A stretch of DNA of 6,291 bases from Eubacterium sp. (lineage in GTDB: Bacteria > Bacillota > Clostridia > Lachnospirales > Lachnospiraceae), in contig JAILSA010000205.1 of assembly GCA_024697885.1 (NCBI GenBank), forward strand, positions 1-6,291, in the 5' to 3' direction. Below, piece by piece: positions 1-6,122 of the stretch; position 1 is the stretch's first letter; the number at the start of each line of letters is the position of its first letter. A program made the translations under genes and the position numbers. The notes beneath the pieces are model-generated. The model made no database searches. It had not been told where the DNA came from and was given only the letters and a program-made list of their open reading frames with translations.

Positions 1-841
1 TATACCCATACTTTTTTGCTATTTCTGAAATTTTATTAGAAGCATCTGCAAAGCTATAGCCTTCCTTACAAGTAAATAGACTCAACTCCCCATGGCACGC
101 TGTCTTCTCATTCGGAGTAACCTCCAAAACTACATTATCCAACGAGCGAGTAGAAGATTCGCCCATTCCACCAGAAAGCAACTCATCAGAATCTAACAAC
201 CTGCTATTTTTAGCCAGAATCCCTGCGACCTCATATTCTTTTCCATCCCCATCTCGGAACACAGTCCCCACCGGAATTTCTCTAAAATTATAGCCCAGGT
301 AGAATAAATTCTTATCACTGTCCTGATCCACCTCTAAACTCCCCTTATATAGGTCTAGGGCAAAAAACTCTATCAGCTGATATTGAATCTGTAAGCATTC
401 CATGTGGATGTCATAATTGATACCATACGCCAATGCATCCTCTTCCATCACCATGTGAGGATGTTTCTTGGAAATACTTGTGATTTTTTTCCACAACTTT
501 CCACTTTCCCCAGGGCTTTGAGAACAGTCTACTTTCCATATACCGTCCCAGTCACCGATACATTCCACTTCCTCACTCTTGGCAATTTCCTCCATACAAG
601 AGTACCAAGGATCGATTTCATCCGTTGATGGCAACGGTATCCATGCTACTCCTGCCTTCTCCACATCCGGCTTTAAATATTTTTTCGCCTCGTATTTGTA
701 GTGATCAAGATACATAGTTTCTACCAAAAAGTATCCAAGCACAATAAAACCTAGCGATATAATGGCTAGATTTAAAAAAAGAAGCTTTTTCTTGTAAAAC
801 AATCGCTTTCCTATAAAGAAAAGATAACTTGTAAGTTTCAT
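1..841 (-). CDS. Probable FtsX/MacB-like ABC permease, N-terminal part (3' end beyond window)
   Basis: An open frame runs from ATG at 841 to the window edge (280 codons, no stop) and is therefore partial at its C-terminus. Seen: a short basic N-terminus (MKLTSYLFFIGKRLFYKKK), one strong membrane segment at about residues 20-41, then about 240 residues of hydrophilic, presumably extracellular sequence. Residues 187-209 (REIPVGTVFRDGDGKEYEVAG and following) match the 'vG..f...g..y.VvGi' pattern common in the extracytoplasmic core domain of MacB/FtsX-type permeases, which have one N-terminal helix, a large outer domain and three C-terminal helices. Those last helices would lie outside the window. 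The start is supported by AGGGAG 8 nt upstream. The gene follows the bacteriocin-like gene by 108 nt on the same strand, with no obvious promoter of its own. By analogy with lactococcin 972-type loci, where a bacteriocin-associated membrane protein and an ABC ATPase follow the peptide gene, I infer a role in immunity or export. Five Cys residues are scattered through the outer domain. Permease is likely; the specific role is a guess. Confidence 0.62.
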   Translation of the reverse strand, partial: MKLTSYLFFIGKRLFYKKKLLFLNLAIISLGFIVLGYFLVETMYLDHYKYEAKKYLKPDVEKAGVAWIPLPSTDEIDPWYSCMEEIAKSEEVECIGDWDGIWKVDCSQSPGESGKLWKKITSISKKHPHMVMEEDALAYGINYDIHMECLQIQYQLIEFFALDLYKGSLEVDQDSDKNLFYLGYNFREIPVGTVFRDGDGKEYEVAGILAKNSRLLDSDELLSGGMGESSTRSLDNVVLEVTPNEKTACHGELSLFTCKEGYSFADASNKISEIAKKYGY

Positions 842-849
842 CCCCTAGT

Positions 850-855
850 CTCCCT
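850..855 (-). promoter_or_regulatory. Ribosome binding site fixing the permease start
   Basis: AGGGAG on the minus strand lies 8 nt upstream of the ATG at 841. It selects that start over the competing open frame that begins upstream at 899, which has no comparable site and encodes nothing recognisable. Confidence 0.6.
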
Positions 856-872
856 GTCATTATTTTATCTGA

Positions 873-923
873 TAAAAGCACCCTTCTTTTTGAGTGCATG
901 TAGCAACCGCCAAGAAAGGTGCT
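873..923 (-). terminator. Hairpin with T-run between bacteriocin-like gene and permease (terminator or attenuator)
   Basis: Read on the minus strand, AGCACCTTTCTT (923-912) pairs with AAGAAGGGTGCT (888-877) over 12 bp with a single G-U wobble. The loop is 23 nt and TTTATC follows directly. The wobble is favourable only in the minus-strand RNA, which supports this orientation. The hairpin lies 27 nt after the stop of the bacteriocin-like gene and ends just before the permease ribosome binding site. The long loop and short T-run suggest partial termination or an mRNA-stabilising processing element rather than a full stop, because no separate promoter for the permease is visible. Confidence 0.6.
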
Positions 924-949
924 CTATATTACTTATATTTATTTCACTT

Positions 950-1351
950 TTACCAGTAAAAAGCTACAGTCGCTTTTGAGTCCACACCTTTTGTTGCTTC
1001 TGTCAACCCATAATGTAACATTTTCATTTTTTTCACATTATCTCTTGATCCATCCCTACCAAAAGAACAATAAGCAGATGTGCCATTATTTGCACCTGAT
1101 GCTACCCAATGACCTTTTTTACCACTCAGAAAAAAACTTCCATTCATTATACGCGCAACACCATTTACTGTGTCATACTTATTTTTATTTATTTTATATG
1201 TTTTTGCAGTGTAACCAACTCCACTTTGTGTAAATTTTTCTTTCGGAGTATCAGACACAGCCCCCGCTGTCATCGCCTGCGCTCCAAACATGGTTCCAAC
1301 CATGGCAAGAACCAATATGTTTTTCCCTATTTTTCTGAAATGTTTTTTCAT
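950..1351 (-). CDS. Secreted bacteriocin-like protein, possibly lactococcin 972-like
   Basis: This is a 133-aa exported protein. Seen: a basic start (MKKHFRKIGKN), a hydrophobic core (ILVLAMVGTMFG) and two possible signal peptidase sites, after AQA (residue 26) or AGA (residue 31). That leaves a mature product of about 102-107 residues, rich in Lys, Gly, Tyr and Ser, with a single Cys (95) and no internal membrane helix. The start is supported by AAAGGAG 11 nt upstream. The mature part ends in KATVAFYW, which resembles the Ala- and aromatic-rich tail of lactococcin 972-type Sec-exported bacteriocins that act on lipid II. The middle (GKKGHWVASGANNGTSAYC, residues 77-95) is Gly- and aromatic-rich. 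The match is by eye and weak. The stronger argument is context: a small secreted protein directly followed by a permease-like membrane protein, with a hairpin between them. Alternatives are a secreted signal or an unrelated small exported protein. Secretion is fairly sure; bacteriocin function is inferred. Confidence 0.6.
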   Translation of the reverse strand: MKKHFRKIGKNILVLAMVGTMFGAQAMTAGAVSDTPKEKFTQSGVGYTAKTYKINKNKYDTVNGVARIMNGSFFLSGKKGHWVASGANNGTSAYCSFGRDGSRDNVKKMKMLHYGLTEATKGVDSKATVAFYW

Positions 1352-1406
1352 TTTTAATCATTCTCCTTTATTATATATTTTTTTATTAAGAATTGCAATC
1401 CATGAC

Positions 1407-1434
1407 ACATATTATATATATATATATAATATGT
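1407..1434. repeat. Perfect 28-bp AT palindrome with (TA)8 core
   Basis: The arm ACATATTATATATA (1407-1420) is followed without a gap by its exact reverse complement (1421-1434). The core (1413-1428) is eight uninterrupted TA units. It overlaps the promoter of the bacteriocin-like gene from the inner end of the -35 through the -10. It could be an operator, a cruciform-prone site, or simply the by-product of a TA repeat flanked by a chance match. Confidence 0.85.
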
Positions 1435-1437
1435 CAA
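1411..1437 (-). promoter_or_regulatory. Promoter of the bacteriocin-like cassette
   Basis: On the minus strand a perfect -35 TTGACA (1437-1432) is followed by a consensus -10 TATAAT (1416-1411) with a 15-bp spacer. An alternative -10, TAATAT (1414-1409), would give 17 bp. Upstream of the -35, positions 1438-1475 are almost all A/T with A-tracts, resembling an UP element. Transcription would start near 1404, leaving a leader of roughly 50 nt before the ATG at 1351. The short spacer consists almost entirely of TA repeats, so its length could change by replication slippage. Confidence 0.65.
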
Positions 1438-1515
1438 TATTTTTATTATTTTTTTACATATATATTTTTATTTTCCCACGCATAACCCCTTTCTTAGAGC
1501 GCAACACGACACATC

Positions 1516-1559
1516 AAAAAAAGAGAGGAACCACTGAAAACTCAGTGATTCCTCTCTTT
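1516..1559 (-). terminator. Strong intrinsic terminator of the Ig-like domain gene
   Basis: An 18-bp stem (1542-1559 with 1520-1537) closes a 4-nt loop and runs into seven T residues on the minus strand (1522-1516, the first three inside the stem). The one imperfect position is a G-U wobble in the minus-strand RNA but a C-A mismatch in the plus-strand RNA. This supports termination of the gene ending at 1579, whose stop codon is 19 nt upstream. It also insulates the bacteriocin-like cassette from upstream transcription. Confidence 0.9.
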
Positions 1560-1578
1560 ATTTAACTCAAAAGTTTTA

Positions 1579-2442
1579 TCAGATATAGCCATCTGCTTTC
1601 AAGTATTTTTTCTTAATATTTTTGATATTGCATACCAGGATAATTCCAACTACCTTATTCTTCTTATTGATAAAGAAGCGGATCTTGTACTTGCCGTAGC
1701 CTACCTGGGTGTACTTCTTAGCCTTGTTGGTCTTCACAAGTTTCATGTTGCAGAAGGCATCCTTCTTGCTAACTTTTTTGATTGTCAACTGCTCGCCGTA
1801 CTTTTTCTTCAAAGTTGAGAGCTTGGTGCCTGTCTTAATTCCGCGGTAAGTATATCTTCTCTTACCGGAACCGTTCTTGAACTGGAAGGTGTAGTAATAA
1901 CCACCCTTGTTGTCGTAACCCTGCTTCTGACACTGGTAGACGAAATTAATCTTTCTCACCTTCACCTTGCGCTTGCTTCCGTAGTAGGAAACTGTGGTGA
2001 TGCCGAAGCGGTTAAAATCTTTCTTTCTCATTTTAGGAACGATGGTTACTGCACAGGTAAAGCTTACGCCGTCTACTGCAGCTACCACATTGGTAGTTCC
2101 CTTCTTAATTCCCTTTACCACTCCATTTTCATCTACCGTGGCGATAGACTCATCTTCGCTTGTCCAGGTCACAGTAGAAGTGGTTCCTGTAATAGCTAGG
2201 CTGTAGGTCTTCTTGGCCATAAGAGTCAAGCTTGTCTTACTCAGGGCAATTTTACTTGTATCAACTGGAGTTGGTGTAGCAGTTGGTGTAGCGGTTGCCA
2301 CTGCAGTTCCGCTGACAGTAGTTGCCGCTCCAGAAACAGCACTGCTAGTCTCTGCCTGCGCTCTTCCAGTTCCCTCTACAGCTGTTCCCAGCAAAAGGGC
2401 GGTGCTCAAAACGAGTGCCAACATTTTATTTTTACAAAACAT
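1579..2442 (-). CDS. Exported protein with bacterial Ig-like (BIG2) domain and basic C-terminal domain
   Basis: This is a 287-aa protein. Seen in order: a signal peptide (residues 1-30, hydrophobic core LALVLSTALLLGTAV, likely cleavage after AQA at 30); a Ser/Thr/Ala/Pro-rich linker (31-62) containing ATPT twice; and a bacterial Ig-like group 2 domain (about 63-135). The Ig-like domain shows the family hallmarks LSKTSLTLMAKKTYSL, VTWTSEDESIATVDENGVVK and GTTNVVA. A very Lys- and Tyr-rich C-terminal domain (about 138-287) follows and I do not recognise it. Within it, GIKTGTKLSTLKKKYGEQ (201-218) followed by beta-strand-like segments (KYKIRFFINKKNKVVGIILV) recalls small BLIP/SmpA-like folds seen in clostridial secreted proteins, but this is a guess. 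AAAGGAG lies 8 nt before the start. There is no sortase signal, choline-binding repeat or SLH domain, so it is either free or held by charge to wall polymers. Function unknown; BIG2 domains usually mediate adhesion or act as spacers. Confidence 0.85.
   Translation of the reverse strand: MFCKNKMLALVLSTALLLGTAVEGTGRAQAETSSAVSGAATTVSGTAVATATPTATPTPVDTSKIALSKTSLTLMAKKTYSLAITGTTSTVTWTSEDESIATVDENGVVKGIKKGTTNVVAAVDGVSFTCAVTIVPKMRKKDFNRFGITTVSYYGSKRKVKVRKINFVYQCQKQGYDNKGGYYYTFQFKNGSGKRRYTYRGIKTGTKLSTLKKKYGEQLTIKKVSKKDAFCNMKLVKTNKAKKYTQVGYGKYKIRFFINKKNKVVGIILVCNIKNIKKKYLKADGYI
2269..2292 (-). repeat. 12-bp tandem repeat (two copies) encoding ATPT-ATPT
   Basis: The 12-base unit agttggtgtagc occurs twice in exact tandem on the plus strand. 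In the coding (minus) direction each copy encodes Ala-Thr-Pro-Thr, residues 51-58 of the Ig-like domain protein. The unit is a multiple of three, so copy-number change would lengthen or shorten the linker without a frameshift. Confidence 0.8.
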
Positions 2443-2476
2443 GAAAAAGTCTCCTTTCAGATTTTCTATCTAGTAT

Positions 2477-2503
2477 ATTATACCCAAATTCAACTCAAGT
2501 CAA
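2477..2503 (-). promoter_or_regulatory. Promoter of the Ig-like domain gene
   Basis: On the minus strand, TTGACT (2503-2498) and a consensus TATAAT (2482-2477) are 15 bp apart. Taking TTTGAC (2504-2499) as the -35 gives 16 bp. The site sits in the 69-bp gap after the ABC exporter genes and would start transcription near 2470, shortly before the AAAGGAG ribosome binding site. No terminator hairpin is visible between the exporter gene and this promoter, so some readthrough from the exporter operon is possible. Confidence 0.6.
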
Positions 2504-2511
2504 ACACAATA

Positions 2512-4374
2512 TTATGCCAATTCTATGGCGCCGGTATACAACTGATAGTATCTACCCTTCATATCCAAGAGTTCCTGATGAGTTCCTCTCTCAATAATCT
2601 GCCCCTGCTCCAGGACCATGATACAGTTGGAATTTCGAACTGTGGACAGGCGGTGGGCGATTACAAAGGTAGTTCTATTTTTCATCAAGCGCTCCATACC
2701 GTGCTCGATGTGCATCTCCGTTCTGGTGTCGACGGAGCTGGTTGCCTCATCCAAAACCAGGATTGGGGCCTTGGAAAGCGCGGCTCTGGCAATGTTTAGA
2801 AGCTGCCTCTGGCCCTGGCTCAGATTGATTCCATCCCCCTCCAAAACAGTATCGTAACCATCCTCTAGTCTCATGATAAAGGAATGGGCGCTGGCGGTTT
2901 TGGCTGCCTGCTCCACTTCCTCGTCCGTGGCATCCAGGCGACCGTAGCGAATATTTTCCCTGACGGTTCCGCTAAAGAGGTGGGTATCCTGAAGAACCAT
3001 GGCAATATTTTCCCTGAGGCTCTCCCTCTTGTAGTCCTTAATGTCCTTGCCATCTATGGTAATGCTTCCCTCCTGAATGTCGTAAAAACGATTGAGGAGG
3101 TTGGTAATGGTTGTTTTTCCTGCGCCTGTGGATCCCACAAAGGCCACCTTCTGGCCCGCATGGGCGTAGAGGTTAATGTCCTTGAGAATGGTTTTATCTG
3201 GATTGTAGCCAAAGGTCACATCCTTCATAATAACCTCTCCCTTAACATTTTCCATTGGAACGGCCTCCGGAAGGTCTGCTGCCTCAGGATCAGAATCGAT
3301 TACGGCGAAAACTCGCTCGGCTCCTGCCAGGGCTGAAAAAATGGTATTTACCTGCATGGAAATCTCGTTGATTGGTCGACTGAACTGACGGGAGTAGTTG
3401 ACAAAAACAGTAAGATTACCCACAGTCAGCTTGCCCAGGAAAACCAGGACAGCTCCCACCGTGGCAGTCAATCCGTAGCAAACCTGACCAATATTGAACA
3501 TTACAGGTCCCATGATTCCTCCAAAGAACTGGGCCTTAATCTGTTTTTCCCTGAAATCCTGGTTAAGGTCTGTAAACTCTTCTACGGCCTTTTTCTCATG
3601 GCAAAAAACTTTGACAACCTTCTGACCTGCCACCGTCTCTTCAATGTAGCCATTTAGGTCACCCAGAGCATTTTGCTGGGAGCGGTAGTACTTAGAGCTT
3701 CTCTTGGCAATGCTGCCTCCGGCCTTAATCATAACAGGCACCATTACTATAGTAAGAAGGGCCAACCAAATATTCATATAAATCATGATGGCCATGGTTC
3801 CCACAACACTAATGACACCGGAAATCAACTGGATTACTGTGTTGTTCATGAGCTCGCCAATCATATCCACATCGTTGGTGAAACGGCTCATTATATCTCC
3901 CGTGCTGTTGGTATCAAAGTAACGAACCGGCATGGACTGCAGGTGGTCAAAAAGATCCTTTCGAATACGAAGGAGGGCTCTCTGGGACACGCCTATCATA
4001 ATCCTTTGCTGAAGGTAGGTTCCCGCAATTCCCACACCGTAAATGCAGAGCATGATCAGAACTCCCTTGCCCAAATCCAAAACTCCCTGGGCAATGATTT
4101 CTCCTCGCGCCGCCTCTGATGCCTTGAGCACCTGGGCAGCAGTCTCTGTCAAGCCATCCACAATCGGAGACAAAATATAGGATCCCGCCAGGGTGCAGGC
4201 ACTTGCCACCAGCACACAGACAAGGGCGGTAATAACAAATTTAATATCTTTGCCAAGATAGCCGAGCAGGCGCTTTACGGATGCAATCGTGTCCTTTGGC
4301 TTAGCGCCTCCTGGCATACCGTGTGGCCCTCTTGGTCCTGGGCCTCCTGGTCCCTTCATTGGTTTTGGACTCAT
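2512..4374 (-). CDS. ABC exporter half-transporter, catalytically complete subunit of a heterodimer
   Basis: This 620-aa type IV ABC exporter subunit (TMD-NBD) lies in the cytoplasmic membrane. Seen: an unusual Gly/Pro-rich cytosolic tail (residues 1-27), six predicted membrane helices between about 43 and 345, then the ATPase domain (about 378-615). ATPase motifs are Walker A GSTGAGKT (414-421), Q-loop Gln462, signature LSQGQ (518-522), Walker B ILVLDE (538-543) with catalytic Glu543, D-loop SSVD, and H-loop His574. All hydrolytic residues are intact. The signature has Gln where LSGGQ has Gly, as in partners of a degenerate subunit, because this signature completes the other protomer's weak ATP site. 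The start is well supported: AGGAGG lies 7 nt upstream, and the ATG overlaps the previous gene's stop as ATGA, implying translational coupling. A roughly 30-residue insertion follows helix 1 (about 72-100). Family members export drugs, lipids or peptides; the substrate cannot be read from sequence. There is no peptidase C39 domain, so it is not a leader-cleaving bacteriocin exporter. Confidence 0.95.
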   Translation of the reverse strand: MSPKPMKGPGGPGPRGPHGMPGGAKPKDTIASVKRLLGYLGKDIKFVITALVCVLVASACTLAGSYILSPIVDGLTETAAQVLKASEAARGEIIAQGVLDLGKGVLIMLCIYGVGIAGTYLQQRIMIGVSQRALLRIRKDLFDHLQSMPVRYFDTNSTGDIMSRFTNDVDMIGELMNNTVIQLISGVISVVGTMAIMIYMNIWLALLTIVMVPVMIKAGGSIAKRSSKYYRSQQNALGDLNGYIEETVAGQKVVKVFCHEKKAVEEFTDLNQDFREKQIKAQFFGGIMGPVMFNIGQVCYGLTATVGAVLVFLGKLTVGNLTVFVNYSRQFSRPINEISMQVNTIFSALAGAERVFAVIDSDPEAADLPEAVPMENVKGEVIMKDVTFGYNPDKTILKDINLYAHAGQKVAFVGSTGAGKTTITNLLNRFYDIQEGSITIDGKDIKDYKRESLRENIAMVLQDTHLFSGTVRENIRYGRLDATDEEVEQAAKTASAHSFIMRLEDGYDTVLEGDGINLSQGQRQLLNIARAALSKAPILVLDEATSSVDTRTEMHIEHGMERLMKNRTTFVIAHRLSTVRNSNCIMVLEQGQIIERGTHQELLDMKGRYYQLYTGAIELA

Positions 4375-6122
4375 CCTGCCACCTCCTCTTTACTCTTCTG
4401 TGAATAGTAAATCTCCTGATAGGTCTCACAATTTTTTAACAATTCCTCGTGTTTTCCCTGACCCACAATCTGTCCCTCATCCATAACAAGGATTCGGTCT
4501 GCTCCCTCCACAGAGGAAATTCTCTGGGCGATAATGAGCTTTGTGGTGTCCTTGAGACTTGTGGAAAAACTCTCGCGGATTTTGGCCTCTGTTGCCGTAT
4601 CCACCGCTGAAGTGGAATCGTCTAAAATCAAAATTTTTGGCTTCTTCAAAAGGGCTCTTGCAATACAAAGTCTCTGCTTCTGGCCACCGGAAACATTGAC
4701 GCCTCCCTGGCCCAATTCCATGTCGTAACCCTCTGTGAAATCCTTGATAAAAAGGTCCGCCTGAGCCGCATCTGCCGCCGCATAGACCTCCTCAGAGCTG
4801 GCATTTTCGTCGCCCCACTTGAGGTTGTCCATAATACTTCCAGAAAAGAGGGTATTTTTTTGCAAAACCATGGCCACACCGTTCCTCAGATTTTCCATGG
4901 AGTAATCTCTTACATCCACTCCATCCACCAAAACCTGACCCTCGTCACAGTCATAGAGTCTTGGAATCAACTGAACAAGGGATGTTTTTCCGGAACCTGT
5001 GGAACCTATAATTCCCACAACCTCTCCTGGCTCTGCCGTAAAGGATATGTTGGACAAAACATTGTGCTTGTGTTTCTTATAATAACGGAAACCAACATTT
5101 TTGAATTCGATTCTTCCTGACTCCACCAACTTGTCCTTCCGGCTGGCATTGTCGTCGTTGAGGTCAATATCTGTATCCAAAACCTGGTTGATTCGTCGAA
5201 CAGATGCCAGGGCTCGGGATCCCTGAATGAAAATCATGGACATCATCATGAGAGAAATCAGAATCTGCGTAACATAGGTTGTGAAGGCGGTCAAATCTCC
5301 TACCGGCATATCTCCCACAATGATCTGCTTTCCACCAAACCATACCACTGCCATAATGGTCAGGTTCATAGCCAGGGTCATAACAGGCATGGTAAAAATC
5401 ACAACGCGAAGGGCCTTTAAGGTATTGTCCTTCAAATCCTCGCTGGCCTGGTCAAAGGTCTTTTTTTCAAACTTGTCTCGCACAAAGGATTTAACCACGC
5501 GCTGGTTGGTTATGTTTTCCTGAATGCGGGAGTTGAGCTTGTCGATTTTGTCCTGCATCACGGTAAATCTTGGCAAGGCCACCTTCATAATTAACAGCAG
5601 GGCAATCAAAAGGGCAGGAATCACCACGCAAAATACCATAGCCAACTGGCGGTTCATCATGAAGGCCATAATCATTCCACCAATCATCATGCCTGGTGAG
5701 CGAAGGAGCATGCGAAGGGCCATGGCAATCAGGTTCTGTACGTTTGTAATGTCATTGGTCAGTCGGGTAACCAGGGATCCCGTAGAAAATTTCTCGATGT
5801 TGGCAAAGGAGAATTTTTGAACTTTTTCAAAAACGTCCTGACGCAGGTCTGCAGAAAAATTCACGGATGCCTTGACGGCAAAGTAGGCTCCCAAAATGCC
5901 ACCTAACATCATAATCAGAGCTGCCACTAGCATCACAGCTCCCACTCCCAGGATAAATGGGATTCCTCTCGCCTCATATCCGCTCTGTCCTGTTCCATAG
6001 TTGATGACGATGGACATGAGCTTTGGCATAATCACATCGCCCACAACTTCTACAATCATAAAAATTGGTCCCAGTATAAAGGCGGATAGATAAGGTTTTA
6101 TATACTTTTTGTATCTATTCAT
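4371..6122 (-). CDS. ABC exporter half-transporter, degenerate-site subunit of a heterodimer
   Basis: This 583-aa type IV ABC exporter subunit has six predicted membrane helices (about 12-34, 54-84, 135-155, 157-182, 240-266, 275-300) and an ATPase domain (about 336-575). Seen: Walker A GSTGSGKT (373-380), Q-loop Gln421, canonical signature VSGGQ (477-481), Walker B ILILDD (497-502) and IIAQR around 533. Two catalytic positions are altered: Asp502 replaces the general-base Glu, and Gln533 replaces the H-loop His. In family heterodimers such as TM287/288 or BmrCD, these changes mark the subunit whose own site binds but poorly hydrolyses ATP, while its canonical signature completes the partner's active site. 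Its stop overlaps the next subunit's start by 4 nt. Its own start (ATG at 6122, AAAGGA 11 nt upstream) overlaps the end of the MarR-like gene by 8 nt, so all three are co-transcribed. The transported substrate is unknown. Confidence 0.95.
   Translation of the reverse strand: MNRYKKYIKPYLSAFILGPIFMIVEVVGDVIMPKLMSIVINYGTGQSGYEARGIPFILGVGAVMLVAALIMMLGGILGAYFAVKASVNFSADLRQDVFEKVQKFSFANIEKFSTGSLVTRLTNDITNVQNLIAMALRMLLRSPGMMIGGMIMAFMMNRQLAMVFCVVIPALLIALLLIMKVALPRFTVMQDKIDKLNSRIQENITNQRVVKSFVRDKFEKKTFDQASEDLKDNTLKALRVVIFTMPVMTLAMNLTIMAVVWFGGKQIIVGDMPVGDLTAFTTYVTQILISLMMMSMIFIQGSRALASVRRINQVLDTDIDLNDDNASRKDKLVESGRIEFKNVGFRYYKKHKHNVLSNISFTAEPGEVVGIIGSTGSGKTSLVQLIPRLYDCDEGQVLVDGVDVRDYSMENLRNGVAMVLQKNTLFSGSIMDNLKWGDENASSEEVYAAADAAQADLFIKDFTEGYDMELGQGGVNVSGGQKQRLCIARALLKKPKILILDDSTSAVDTATEAKIRESFSTSLKDTTKLIIAQRISSVEGADRILVMDEGQIVGQGKHEELLKNCETYQEIYYSQKSKEEVAG

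Noticed and set aside
705..899. 64-aa minus-strand open frame overlapping the permease start
   Set aside because: It is out of frame with the permease, has no good ribosome binding site, and starts inside the terminator-like hairpin. The frame from 841 gives a coherent membrane protein.
1370..1398. Second promoter-like pair on the minus strand, TTGCAA and TATAAT with a 17-bp spacer, just before the bacteriocin-like gene
   Set aside because: Transcription would begin inside the AAAGGAG ribosome binding site and destroy it. The TTGACA/TATAAT pair further upstream leaves a normal leader.
1390..1401. Near-palindrome GAATTGCAATCC as a possible operator
   Set aside because: It is one mismatch from perfect but short and in AT-rich DNA, so likely by chance; there is no second copy in the window.
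919..1565. Overlapping plus-strand open frames rich in Phe, Tyr, His and Ile opposite the bacteriocin-like gene
   Set aside because: Low-complexity antisense of AT-rich DNA without ribosome binding sites or recognisable domains. The minus-strand gene has a signal peptide and a good ribosome binding site.
2884..3336. 150-aa and other plus-strand open frames (for example 3673-4119 and 5524-5820) opposite the ABC exporter genes
   Set aside because: These are antisense shadows of strongly conserved ABC transporter coding sequence, with no supporting start signals.
2512..6122. The exporter pair as the dedicated exporter of the bacteriocin-like protein
   Set aside because: The bacteriocin-like protein has its own Sec signal peptide. 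The exporter lacks a C39 peptidase domain, lies in a MarR-led operon, and is separated by another gene and a strong terminator.
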